A stretch of DNA of 64,000 nt from Dipetalonema caudispina. Its lineage: Eukaryota; Nematoda; Chromadorea; Rhabditida; Onchocercidae. Of the stretch, positions 51,301-64,000 are shown in pieces. A model generated the notes under the pieces. The model had not been told where the DNA came from. It made no database searches and was given only the letters and a program-made list of their open reading frames with translations. A program made the translations under genes and the position numbers. The DNA is taken from positions 1 through 64,000 of the forward strand of contig JABVXV010000158.1 in the NCBI GenBank assembly GCA_013365325.1. The letters are read 5' to 3'. Every line of letters starts with the position of its first letter. Position 1 is the first letter of the stretch.

Positions 51301-54300
51301 TTAATTTCCGCTATGAGCATGATATTCCACAGTTTCAGAACATGAACAGCCTAGAGAAGACTTAATGCCTTAAGAAGTCACTACCAATACAATAAAAGAG
51401 TCCCCGGATATTGGCCACTAGACAAAAAATACAATCATAACGCGATAAGATTTAATTACATACCACAATAATTCTGATCTTGATCAGGTCCGAAGTAATT
51501 CGAGATAATGTTGAAAAATGTATCATGAGTACCGGTACGATAAAAAGCAGAAAGCATTAGATGATAAGGACTTTTTCGTTCATCAAATAGAATGCTGCCG
51601 AGATTGTTAATCCAGACTGCCAAATATGGTAACCTAAAAAAATAGAGGTAATAAAAATAGTCATGTAAAATCCCACTCAGCTCTTTCCAAAAATTTATTT
51701 CCTCACAATAATTTAGGAAATTTTTAAAGAAACTAACATTATAGCTGGGTCAGTTTTATCGTGAGGTTTCCACTCCAGAGCTTGCTGGAAACCTTTCATT
51801 ATTTGCAGAGCTAGCTGTACAGCATTTTCGCATGGCGTGCCACCCTCATTTTCCTGAATTCTTCTCGTTCTGGTCATTCCACCGATAGATATTTTGACGA
51901 GCATTGTCATCAACTCTGTACACTGCCGATTGCAGCGATTCAGTGCACTGGTTCCTGATTTTGAACGAAGCCAGTAGTCATCAACTAAGAAGACATTAGT
52001 ATTAGAACAACCTCAAAAACGTTTCCACAGTGAGATTTTCGATTAGCAGCACCTTACTATAAAAAATTTCTGGACGGATTTAAAAACTTCCCCCTCTCCT
52101 TCCCAAGCTATTGACTGCTAAAATTTTGTTCCACTCCATCTTCCCTCGATAGAAAAAACTTCCCGAATCAACTTAAACTGTTTTAGATAGATTCAAGTAG
52201 TTTTTCGTAACGTATACGATTTGTTCCAAGATATCTCTAATTTTTGTAACCAAACCCACAGACTAAAACTTTTGGAGATAAATCAAATAATTAATTCATC
52301 AATTTATCTTCTAAAGATTTACTAACGCAAATATTTCGGCCGACCAACGCGCTGTGGTACACTATCCGCTCCAACTGAACCTTGTTTCAAAGCTATATTA
52401 GCTTCTTCTATTTGTTCATCTGTTTGATCATCTGTTTGTGTAGAAGCTGTGCATTTGTTCGTTGCATTAAATACTTGCAAAACCGCACATTCCCAAACAA
52501 TTACCCTGAAGAAAAAAAAAAAATTTTCCTCGATTCTATTAGTTTCCATATATATAATGCAGGACATCAATTTAATAGCTCACCTCTGAGCATGATTACA
52601 GGATGCGAGAAGTCTACAACCTTCATTCGTCCAAAATCTAAGAATTGCTGTTTTAGTGGCTGTATTACTTCCCAGAGCAGTTTTTGACAAGCTGCCGAGA
52701 ACAGAGCAGAAAACTGAGATCGCACAGATGTTTGCCAATGAAGCGTCTGACGAACTCATTGCAAGTAACGATGGCCTTGATGAATCTCCATTCGTGCTAC
52801 ACGAACTTAACATATCCACACAAAATTTGTTCAGTCGATTCGCAACCATATCCATCACGTCACCACTCCTCGTATGTTGCTATAACATAACATGAAAATA
52901 AAGTGAATATGAAATCAGTAACTATAATCAGTGATGTTTTTTTTTTTGGAAGTAATCATGAGCTTTTATACAAAATCCAGTCTTAATTCTTCATTACAGT
53001 CCTAACAAGTATCCACCATGCTGATGAATAATGGAGTGGGCGAGTGATTAATGGTTTGAGCTTCTTTTGAAATGCCGGTGCTTAATCGGTTCGCTGAGCA
53101 GCTGCATCATTCTCAGACCAATATTACATGGATTGATTAAACAAGTTGTCCTCTGATGTGAAGAATTTATTGAGGGGTTATGTAAAAAATAAAAAAAATT
53201 AAAAAAACACTCACAAAGAGAAATCGCATGATATTCGTGACCAATTGCGGAAACAGTGATTGCGACAATTCTAACGGAATCTGTCGAACAAAGAGTAAAG
53301 AAAGCAATTTATCAGCAGCACCAGACTGTATAAAAATATCAGCTTGCTCAGGTGATGCATTATGAGTTAACAGTGTTTCCAGAAATTTTCCGATATTCAA
53401 CAGATATTCGCCAAGAGGAACAAGTGGATTTCCGTCGCACACAATCGACAACGACAGCCCAAGATCGAGTTGAGGTGATTCATTTTCGGTTGTATGCATT
53501 TCTTCCCTAAATTTAAAATGACAATCGATAATGATTTTGTCATTAATAATCAGATCTTTGCATGAGAGGATATTCCACGCAAACCTTACATCAAATTTCT
53601 ACCACATTACACTAAGATGATTAACATAACATCATTCCAAATTCCCAAATTCCTCTTGAATTTCACTGTGTGGAAATGTTATATTTCAAATGACGTCACT
53701 CAGCTTTAGCCAACTAAAAAACGCTTTAAAACATATTGCAAGCTTTAAATTCCTATTATAAAGATATTACATATTTGCAACAGCTGAGGTTGGATCATCA
53801 TCGTCATCATCCGACGAAACATTGCCAGCCATGATAGTCTCGTCTTCTCGGCTGGGGGAAGCCGACGAAGCGGCTATATTTGAAGAACTTGCTGAAGCTG
53901 CTTGAGCACTGCGGCATGATGCAAGAGACATGACGCAACGTGGCAAATCTGTAGATGCAACATCCAGCAATTTAGTCAACATCTGAAATACAGAAGATAC
54001 AAGCGACACAACATGCAACAATTCGGATTTCAAGATATATTAGTCGGGAGACACACATACCTTAGCCAATGAATTTAGGAAATTTTCTCGCAAAGTGGGA
54101 TGATGTCGCAAAAAGGCGTCGAACGACGTGCCGAGATTCAAGGCCACTTCATCTGCAATCACGACAAAACAAATTTCAAGCATTCATATACAAAGAATTT
54201 TCATACATCAAAATAAATCTTAAACTTTGAAGCCAACTATCATAATATTTAACAGCTGGCATCGTCGGCTTCAAGCATGAGCAGTCATCGGCAGACAATA

Positions 54301-57300
54301 GCACTGTCGTCAGGAAATCACTTTAATGACCTATAAGGATAACAAAGTCAACAAAAACCAACAACTTACTCATTTCGTTGCGACGGCATTTCATAGCGTA
54401 TATGTATTTTGTCGACACGAAAATGTCACAGAAATGATCGAAAGGGTTTTCATCCATAAAAGCTTTCAGTCCACGATCGTTCAAACAAAGAGCAGTGAAG
54501 GTGTTCGGCAGTGCAGCAATCACATCTCGAGAAGTGGGCAACTAAAAACCGGAAAATAGCAGGAATATTTGCAAATGTGAAGAATTTCTTACAATTATCA
54601 ACTCCGCATTTTTATAACACGTACCTCTTGACGAAATATTGCCCTTAAAATAGCACTCGTAACACCTTTTTCTTGCAAGGACGTAAGCAACGAAGGTTCC
54701 TGGTAGATGAAATTTGTAATCAAGCAAACAGCTGTAAACAAAACGATATTATAAATCATAAACTACGCAGAAAACAAAAAAAGTTCACTTCAAGCAAATG
54801 ATCTAAAACTGGATATTTTTGAATTATCTTAAATAGAAGGGGTGACTATTTGAAAATTTCCCATGACATGATGCTTTGATCAAGTCATTTATCACTGACA
54901 TAATCATTATACAACAATCGAATCCTGACCGTTGTGGAACAGTGAAGCTCCAAAAAATCCGCAGTTTGTTAAGATATGCACTAAGGCAGCCGGTAAAGCA
55001 CCATCCATGACTGAAATCTCGTAAAATTTTAGTATACGTTGTGATGATTATAATCACATATATATGCATACCGATGAATCTTAGAAAATATTTCTCAGAA
55101 TTCCGAAGATACTGCAATATAAACTTACTGTGCCGAGTACTATCAGCAAACTGTGTATCCTGAACAGCTCTTTTGATAAAATTTAGTAACGATTTAATCA
55201 GCGCAGCACGTTGCTGATGACACTGTTCTGTTGTAGGTCCAGTGATACTCAGTTCTGCCAGATGTTTCATGCATATATTGACATCAAACTGTAAAAACCC
55301 TAAATGGTGAATACGAACTTCGTATTCAATACACCACTCTACACATATAATTCAAATATTTCATATAGCCTAATTACTTGTCATGGATTTCAATGCAAAA
55401 ATCAAATAAAATCTAAAGTCGAGTTTAGCAATTCGAACACCATCATTTTCATTCACTTTCACAAAAACTTCATAAGCACTAACAATTAAGCGGTGAACAA
55501 TAATGCTCATTCCACTGCAGGATGTGAAACCGTTAGCATCTAAGGAGGTCATGATATCAATAACGCGGACAGCACGTGTCACAAAGGTAATGAGTTCTAA
55601 AGGCAGCGTTTCACAGGATACCACACCCAGTAATGTTTCCGTTAAAGCGCATGAAACTAATGCTTCACCACCTGCAAAGACATACTTTATTTCATTGCGA
55701 ACGAATATCAATGATCAGTATTATGATGCTGAAGAGAACTAACTAAGGGTGAAAACTTACCATTTTCGAAGCCAGCAAGATGATAAAGCAAAGAAAACAG
55801 GGCGGTGCAGAAAGGTACGGTTGTATAACCATTTCCAATTCTTCCGCACCGTAAGTCGTCGACACATTGGCGGGTCATTCGAGCCAGAAAACCGTGATAT
55901 GAATTCACTCCAAGGGACTCTACTACTACGTTCAATCTACAATTTTTTCATTTTATTTTTGAAGGGTATTTATAAACTTCGAGCTATCAACAGTACTTAA
56001 TATTACTAACTACCGAGCCAGTAAATATACCAGTTGGTCTACAACTGACATATTCAACCAGTACGGAGGGAAGATGCAAAACCAACTGTATGTCTCCATT
56101 TTCGCCATCAGCTGTTTATTCGAGGATTTTTTTTCAGAAGAATCAATAAAAATTAAAAATAAATTACTTTGCAGGTCTTCCAAGCGAAACAATACTGGTT
56201 AGTGTACGAAGTGCTTCTGTCTTGACAGCATCAATAATTGATTCCGAAGTATTATTAATTAGTAATAAACGAGTTATTTCTTCAATAAGGCCATCATAAA
56301 GCATTGTGGTCATTGCCCATTCTTCTATCAAACTACGAGTATAAACTGCAAATGGTGATGTTGAATTGTTTGATGTTCTGTTGCTTCTTAGAATCAAATA
56401 TTAAGATAAAAAGGATAAAAAATGAAAAATCACCTAGTATAGACAACGAGAGAAGACGCGCAATAATACTTAGACGTCGACCGCGAGAAGTGTTAAATGA
56501 CCGTACCAGACGTAAGCGAGTTATGAAAGATGCACGTTCATCTTCCTCAATTCTTTTACCAGACAATAAGTTTTCCAGTTCAGCCGCAAAACTTTTATCC
56601 AGCTGAAAAAAATCATTTGCACATTGTAAAGAGGTAAAGACGAGTCAATTTTTTAATATCGTCACTGATTAACATCACTAAACACTTATTAAAAATATAA
56701 TTCTGTCGTAGAATTTTTATTTTCTTTATTCAAAGAATTTTCAACTTCGACTACATGGGACCAGTCAAGACGAATAGTTAACTTACATGTATAGAACGGA
56801 CGAGATTATTCGTATCCGTTTGAAATCCGATTGGTAACAAAGCGGAAGGTCTCACATTCGTAGTACAACACTCATCCATCTTTATACTTCTGAGTTTACC
56901 ATTCCAACACTGAAAATTATGACTATGGCTCAGATTAAAGCCGCTATGAACAAGAAATAAAAATGATGAAATCTCTCTCTCCCATTTCTCTCCTTTGTTC
57001 TTCAATTTTATTATTTAAACAGAAGTTACAACTATGGGAGATTACGGACAGCCAAGAAAGAAACCTGAGCAATAGCAGAAAGTCGGACAGTGAGTTTTTT
57101 TTGTTGGACATCACTGAGATGCTGCGAAAGAAATCTTGAGCGCTTACTGATAACCAACAATAATCTCAACGTCTCCACAACAACTTCCACATTACCAGAA
57201 TCCAACAAGTTTAACAATCGCTGAAACTGTTTGTTTTAAAAAAAAGACACGCAGAAGCAACCAAACCAAAATGGAAACTACCAACAACGGATCAATAATT

Positions 57301-58141
57301 CCATAACGGTTGTGCAAATAGATGCTTGGAAACTGTATAAGCAACTTTAGTCCAGCTTTAAAATTATGGTTTCTTCAAATTTCTTTATAAAATAGACTAA
57401 ATCTTGAGGTCAATAAATTTTGATTTAATTATAATACTAACGTCGGTAGAACTGTAGACTGAACGGGTGAAAGTATTCTCGAAAAGCATAGCGGTAAAGG
57501 AAAGAACAGATGTAACGTCTGCTAATAAAGTCTGATCTTCGTCGATAGCCATCGGTGCACCCAGTGATGAACTACACGTTACGGCATCTTTCAATACATC
57601 ATCACACATGTTCAAAACGTCTGACCACCTCGCCATTTCGGACTACAAAGGAAAAAACCAAACTTGCTAGAAAACAAATTCTGATACACTTATGGAAATA
57701 CTAATAACTGTAATGCACCAAACAACACATAACTTTTTTACCTTCCCAAACTGTGGTTGCCATTCATGAACTTCAGTTAGTCTCTCCAGAAATGTTCTCC
57801 GATCCGAAGCTGATTTGATATGTTCAATAAGTTGCATACATCGGGGGAACTAAAATAAAACATCTATTAAATTAAATTTCTCAACAGAGCTCGTCATCCA
57901 TTTTTCTCAGCAGTGGTTCCTCAGCTGAATGTATAATCCATTTGAAATGAAGATCCCATATTTGTCTAGGCCATCATCATGGCTCACACCCTTTTTACCG
58001 GGCATTCTACTCATTATAATGATAGAGCCTGATCGTAAGACTAGGGAAAAAATACGAAATAAAAAAACGATGCAACTATAAAAAAATTTAACTTACAATT
58101 TCTGCACTACACGGCCGTAATGTTTTAGAATCGATTTTCAT
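36319..58141 (-). CDS. huwe1: HUWE1/EEL-1 family giant HECT E3 ubiquitin ligase
   Basis: A gene of about 21.8 kb and several dozen exons. It starts [15 protein letters not shown] (58141), like human HUWE1. N-terminal helical repeats (DUF908/DUF913) run from about 57.9 to 52.3 kb; clear landmarks are [51 protein letters not shown] and [23 protein letters not shown] domain lies near 50.56-50.44 kb ([20 protein letters not shown]). A WWE domain lies near 49.13-48.90 kb ([37 protein letters not shown]). An acidic tract covers 45.56-44.9 kb. Ubiquitin-binding DUF4414 motifs at 42.4-41.8 kb include [20 protein letters not shown] and [18 protein letters not shown]. The HECT domain (38.2-36.3 kb) has [32 protein letters not shown] and [20 protein letters not shown]. 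The catalytic Cys follows LPTAHT, its codon split by an intron. Tail ECTEGFGFA, stop at 36321-36319. Confidence 0.95.
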
Positions 58142-59821
58142 ATCTACCAAGAAGGCGCTTTTTTTAAATATTCACAAAATCCAGTTCGAAAGAAACACCA
58201 AAAAGAGATCCTAGAAAAAAGAAAGCATATGTAAACAATGAATTCCATCTCTACTTAAATGCAACACCCAATGACGTACAAATCTCCATTACGACGAGTG
58301 TTATAATGAAATGGAGTTCGAAAATAAACCACAAATTCACTATATGTGGTAATTTGTTGAAATTTTGAACGCCTCAAATTTTCGTGATGGAATACCACTG
58401 CCTATAAGAAATAACTCTCATTAAGAATTAATATCACTCTTTCCCCTCATCATCTTTCTACAGTCATGCTTGCGATGATCTTCAAAGAGTTGAAGATTTG
58501 GTCATATCTCATTGCATATAGCAAGTCTTCTCATATCTCACTGCAAATCCGATCATATGTCACTACGGATCCGGTCATATTTTGCTCCTGTTTCAGCCAT
58601 ATCTTGTCACAGATCCGGTCATGTTTCATAGCATATTTAATCATATCTCATTAAGGAACAGAAACTCATACCATTCTAAGTACCAATAAAATCGATAACA
58701 GGGATGGTTCCTCTAAAAGTCCAATCTTATAGTCGAAAACCTATCCGTACGATCTTAAGAAATCCATTCTGAAGATTCGTTACAAAAATCATATCCCAGG
58801 TCTCTGGCGTACTGCCAAAACTTATTAATCTTAAACAGTGAAGTATGCGCAGCATCTATATGAACCGGAGGCCTTTAATTAGATATCTCGGAGATAATCC
58901 CGCTTCCTTTCCCATCGTAGCTTACCTATTCCGACACCGTTCGCTGAAGATTCTATCAAACGAAATGAACGAATAAAATTTTTAAAAAGAAGAAATAAGA
59001 ATAAATTTTTGGAAAATTTTTGAATATCTGCTAATTTTTTCCACTAATTTAACAATTGAAATTATCACAAAAACATTGAAAAGTGATGCAACGAATTTCA
59101 GTACAGACGAGGGAAGCTAATGAATGTTACATTGCGTAGATCTCTCATCACTGCGGAAATATTCTGGAATGAAATAATCCCATGTATAGTCTCACATCAC
59201 ACTTAAAATATGTAGTAAAGATAGCTTGTAGCAGAAGAACGAATGGAAAGATATGACACATTAGTTTTCAAACTTTTCAATCGTTTCTTTTTTGTTGTAC
59301 CATTTCGTAATCGATAGATTCATTCAAGCATTCCTTTCCCTTTTTCGAAGATTTCGGGCCGCATTTAATCCTGATCACTTGACCTTCTTGACTCTACCTA
59401 CTGTTCTACGGATCTAAATGTTGACAGCACCAACCATACCCAACGTAACCCAATCCGGCAACACACACCACATCCGTGCACATGCACATGCACACCCTAA
59501 CCTTAAGCAAAATCATCGTTGCATGCGACGACAATGTTAACGATGGGGACAGTAATTTTCACGTCTGATATGTTAAGGATGTTACAGGTTGAACTGATCT
59601 GCCTGAAATAAGTGGGAACTTAAATTTTGATACCATAATGTCAACTAACTGGTTATTACTTCAATTTATATATATATGCTATGTCACACACAGATTCAGA
59701 GAGTTGATAAATACCGGGAGCTGTTGGTGTGTATAGATGGTTTAATGATCATTGATTTGACATTGGCTAGAGTATCTGAGGTATTATTAATCGAGACAGT
59801 CTTCTGTTTCATTATTTCAGG
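58142..59821. other. Divergent intergenic region, HUWE1 and ECSIT
   Basis: AT-rich, with both promoters expected here and the 22-bp satellite near the HUWE1 side. No exon or RNA gene recognised. Confidence 0.6.
58531..58656. repeat. Degenerate 22-bp tandem satellite, about 6 units
   Basis: Unit starts at 58531, 58553, 58575, 58597, 58619 and 58641 are spaced exactly 22 bp, mostly beginning TCATAT or CATAT. Examples are TCATATCTCACTGCAAATCC, TCATATGTCACTACGGATCC and CATATCTTGTCACAGATCCG. A further TCATATCTCATTGCAT at 58502 is out of register by 7 bp. Confidence 0.8.
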
Positions 59822-62161
59822 ATGAAAGTTGCAATGAAATTATTGGCTTCGCGTTGTGGAGTATTGCAGTGTTGTAAGCCGGTGCAATGTTTAGCATATC
59901 GTTTTGCATCCGAAAGCAGCCAAAAAGTTGAGAAAGAGTTACTTCCATCCGAACAGCGTTTTCATGAAGTAGCAATCGAATTGCGTACCAAACAAACTTT
60001 TCTAAATGTTATCGGTGAGTTTAGGGATCGTATTGTGATTGATGTTATTCAAGATAACTTATGAAAGGTGACATAGACAAGTTCCGGTAAACTGTCAGAA
60101 TCTGAATTATTTGGGAATAAATTTTTTGATAGTCGAAGAAAACCATGAAAGCTAAGGATTTTTGACCTTATATTAGAATGTTCTAACCTAAGTCGTATGG
60201 TTTTTCCTACCATTCGTCGTAGTCATTAATGGGACATAGTTGAACACCAAGTAAAACTTTAAATCAACTTTTTAAAGAGGACTTGTGATTTAGTCGCCAA
60301 ATTTCGAAATCAAACCGTTAGTAATTTTAGAGTACTCAGTTACATAAATTAGCACTGCTAGAAGACACTTGAATAATGGTCAGAAATAAGGCAAAAAGCA
60401 GGACTTTATGTCCTCTGTGTTTACTTTAAAATTTTTGTTTCAGATAATTTCTGTAAAAAACAAATGCATGCTCGAGGACACGTAGAATTTATAAATTCGG
60501 CGCTTAAATATATGAAGGAATACGGGTTACAGAAGGATCTGGATATTTATAAATCATTGCTCAATATATTTCCGAAAGGACCGATGATACCTAAGAATAT
60601 TTTTCAGGTGTGGACTGTTTGTGTCGTTCTTCGGTATCAGTTGGTATTTCTTTTTCAGCTATTTTTGTTGTAATCTGAGTTGAAACTGCTATAGTCTTAT
60701 GAATTTCAGCAAAGACTTTTGCATTATCCTCAACAGCAGTTATGTTGTATCAAACTTCTCGATGAAATGGAATGGTTTGGTTCGTACTTCTTCTGAATTC
60801 CGTTAAAGTCTTGGCCTCATGTAATTCAGTGGTGTAAAATGATATCTTCACTTTACCATTCATATAAGTTTTTTATGTAAATTTAAAAATTTAAAGTCAT
60901 TATATGATTACTTGACTGTTTCTAAGCATTGTAGGAGTGCAGCCTGATAAAGAAATCCACGATTTAGTCGTTAACGCTTTTGGTGAATGGAATTATGCTA
61001 CGAAAAAAGTGAAGCGCATGATGTATTGGTTGCCAAAGTTGAAACATTCGAATACTTATTTGGATCGCCGAAAAATTGAAGGAAAAAAGTTGAGTGCTGC
61101 AGAGCTTGGTTATTTAGCGTTAAAAATGATATCGCGTGACCCGGGTACACGAATAACTTTTGTTAGGGTTGGTTTATCTAAAGTTTTTTGATGTAAAATT
61201 TTCGTTATTGCAATTGTAAAATAATTCCTTTTTGAGGAATGAAATTTTTAGAAAGTAAGATGTCTGGCAGAGGTCGTACTTCACATTCGATAGAAAATTT
61301 TCTTTTCCGGAAACATTTCATCTAGGATTTCAAAACTGTTAGATATGAAGTTTTGCAGATTAACGATACAGAGTTAAATGAATCTGATAGGTGGCTATTA
61401 TCTGCTCAAAGTCATCTTCAAAAGAAATTGCTTCAAAGTTTGGAAGAAAATACTACGTTATATGTGGATGGACCTAATAAAGTGTATTTAATGGATAACT
61501 GTATTGAGTATGTTGGTCTATTTAGTGATCCGAAATCTCAGTACTATGAAAAGCATGAGGAGGATGATCTGGTAAGAACTTTCTCATGCTAGAAGACGTT
61601 CGTACTTAGAGATAAGTTTTATTTAAATTAAATATGAAGTTTGGTTAGTTTGTTCTTAAAAGCAGTTTTCTTGGAATATGTTGTGTTGGTATTTTTTGGC
61701 ATATTCTGACAGATGTCCCAAAAATTGTTTATTTTCAATATAAATTAAATTTTTTATGCGGCATCGTATCAAATTGCATTTAAACGAATCGCAATATTTT
61801 TGGAATTTTAGCAAATTACGATCAAGCATCACTTTGTAAAATCAAATTAATCAGTGATTTCCGATGCGCGACTGATTCATTTTTTTGTGCAAATTTCATC
61901 CTTCTTGCTCTTTTTCAGGACGAAGATTTCGAAAATTGGAAAAGCGAATGGGATGGTGGATATGAAAAACGCCCAAAACATAGTATCCACGAACAGCAGC
62001 ATGAAACAATTCTGGCCCTTTCGGTTTTTGGCAAAGTTTGTCAGGAAACAGCAGTTGCTTGGATCAGTCACTTGCAAGAAACAAATCCATCCTTACATAG
62101 TGCCCGGGTTTTATTCCGAATGAAACAAGCCAGTGAGACATTGATAACACAATTATCTTGA
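59822..62161 (+). CDS. ecsit: ECSIT, mitochondrial complex I assembly and signalling adaptor
   Basis: Evolutionarily conserved protein needed for complex I assembly; in other animals it also acts in Toll/BMP signalling. Six exons, 59822-60014, 60444-60607, 60710-60779, 60935-61167, 61359-61571 and 61919-62161, give 371 aa in phase. The start follows TTATTTCAGG, a plausible trans-splice site. The N-terminus (KLLASRCGVLQCC, QCLAYRFASESS) is basic and free of acids, fitting a mitochondrial presequence. Family motifs: RGHVEFINSALKYMKEYGLQ, LDIYKSLLNIFPKG, KNIFQQRLLHYPQQQ, LLDEMEWFGVQPDKEIHDLV and the C-terminal AWISHLQETNPSLHSARVLF. Stop TGA at 62159-62161. Confidence 0.93.
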
Positions 62162-64000
62162 TATACAGTCATCTTTTTACTAATTTTCGTTTATTGCAAG
62201 TTGGTAACTATTAGAGATAGAATGTAGGTACGTGTTAAATTATGCTTACATTTCGACACAAGGATAAAAGTATTTATGGATGTACATAGAAACCAGTATT
62301 TGCTTTGTGTTATTCTTCCAATAATCTTGAAATTATTTTCTTCTCTTGCATATTATGAATATATTTTTGTTTGTTGTTGTTGCTGAATGCTCTGTTTATT
62401 GAACTTCGAATATACCATAAAGGTATGTACTTGACATCCGTGTGTGAACGATGTTAAAACTGTTTTAGACAGACTGGTAAAATATGTATTAGAAGCTGCA
62501 AGATCTTTACATAATTTTTCGGATTGTTCTCGTTGAAGAAGTACGATATTTCGGAGTGCATATGATTTAGTCTAATATTAGCTAAAATCAACATAGATGG
62601 CCATAGTGCTGAGTCGGATGTTGGATATGAAACAAAATTACGGAGGGGTTTCAGGATAATTGGTCAGATGTTTCCTACAGAACTTCCTTAACATATATGG
62701 CTCATTCTTCTGAAATAGTAGTCTGGTCGGCAATGTGACAAAAATCGTTTTACAGTTCGAATTGTAACTTCGTAATTCCAAACTTTACAACTAGAAAATC
62801 TGACAATCCTATACAAGGATGATTTGTTATTTGGGTTTTCCTTCGCTTAATTTTAGGGCCGAAGAAAAGAAGGGATCCTTAATCATTTCACAAATGTCAT
62901 TTAAATTGTCGAAGTTTACAGTGTGTATCCCTCATCATTAGAATACTGATATTGAAGGATCTATTGATACATACATGCACACGCACACACAGTTTCTTTT
63001 TGTTTTGTTTTTTTTTTTTCTCTAGAGAAATATTATCGAAATAATTCACAGCGCCAATAATAGATAAATTCGAGCAGCACTGAGGATAGTTCGAAACCTG
63101 TTAGTGCTGCATTTTCTAAAATATCATTCAATTTTTATCCCATGCTATACATTGAATTTTCTCTAACTATTGGGTACCTCCGTTTGAATTCCTACATGGA
63201 TATCTGCTACGCTTGAAAGTTCTGTAAATATGAAAAGTTGATAGCACCAACTTGACAATACTTTTCGAAAATGTTTTACAGAGATATACGAATGTTCCAT
63301 TAAATTAACACTGGATTTCTTTTAATAAATCAGTGATGATATGAAATTTTTTCTAGAAAATTTCTGCTTTTTGACTTCATCGTCAAAGTGAAATGTTGCA
63401 GTTTAATTTTTTTTTTGTTTTTCTCATACTTGAAATTACAACGAGTGAAAATGGTATAGTTGAAAGGAATTTTATCTGTGACAATCTTTGAATAATCAAC
63501 TAAAAAACTACTATTGTATTTCCCCAAAAATAAAGCTAGGTATTTTCTTTTACAAAAGAGTTAGATCTTTAACTAGAACTTAATATGATATCACGTTCAT
63601 GACTGGTCAATGATAAAATGACATTATTTTTTGTACAGTATTCAATGTCATGGACAATAGTTGTAATAGAATGAAGTAAGGTATAAACTTTGATTGATGT
63701 TACGGACGTGATCAGTTAAGATTGTTGGTGGTTCCCTACAAAAGATTCTTTGCATACATCTCATAAATTTTTCTTTTCCCTTTCTCCTCTATTCCAACAT
63801 TGAATGAAACAATATTGACAATATTGTTGAATTTTTGCAGTTAATCAAAGACTTTAGTAATACTGAATGATTTGAACGATTGTAATATAGCTATCCATTG
63901 CATGATATATTGTATTTAAAGCAGTTGGTCTTTTCCTTCTATAAATATCATCTGAAATGAAGCTTCTTGAAATGATTCATTCTCATTATTTCTAAAAAAC
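62162..64000. other. 3' flank of ECSIT, no gene seen
   Basis: About 1.8 kb of AT-rich sequence. It contains a CACACGCACACACA stretch and a short poly(T) near 63010-63020, and an AATAAA at 63529-63534 too far away to assign to ECSIT. I see no coding exon. Confidence 0.6.

Overview
This window is nuclear DNA from a nematode, most likely a filarial or other spirurid worm. The genes are split into many short exons separated by AT-rich introns with TTTCAG/TTTTAG acceptors. Several first exons start directly behind an acceptor-like site, as expected for spliced-leader trans-splicing. The protein families are ordinary single-copy animal genes. No rRNA, convincing tRNA, CRISPR array, prophage or intact transposon was seen. 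Exon junctions were read by eye from splice signals, reading phase and homology recalled from the families; no search was run.

Layout. 0.6-3.0 kb (-): SPO11, the meiotic double-strand-break transesterase. 4.4-9.8 kb (-): CHTF18/CTF18, the alternative clamp-loader ATPase. 9.9-12.3 kb (-): an unresolved candidate membrane-protein locus with a TATA-like element upstream. 12.7-16.3 kb (-): a G3BP/Rasputin stress-granule RNA-binding protein. 18.5-21.1 kb (+): SLMAP, an FHA and coiled-coil tail-anchored protein. 21.8-27.3 kb (-): DRP-1/DNM1L mitochondrial fission dynamin, with a possible upstream alternative exon. 30.2-32.6 kb (+): the decapping activator DCP1. 33.8-34.9 kb (-): TIMM21. 34.9-35.9 kb (-): an unrecognised 137-residue protein whose stop codon lies 2 nt before the TIMM21 start. 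36.3-58.1 kb (-): a giant HECT ubiquitin ligase of the HUWE1/EEL-1 family, filling about a third of the window. 59.8-62.2 kb (+): ECSIT. 62.2-64 kb: no gene seen.

How they relate. Three genes act at mitochondria (DRP-1, TIMM21, ECSIT), two in mRNA granules and decay (G3BP, DCP1), and two on chromosomes (SPO11, CHTF18). No single pathway unites the neighbourhood. HUWE1, the 137-residue gene and TIMM21 are collinear and closely spaced, as are the candidate membrane locus and CHTF18, so both sets could be operons.

Most worth checking: the unknown gene overlapping the TIMM21 trans-splice site; a pair of SLMAP splice donors 4 nt apart that would switch the membrane anchor on or off; an SLMAP intron that appears to end in GG instead of AG; an in-frame exon upstream of DRP-1; and a degenerate satellite with an exact 22-bp period upstream of ECSIT.
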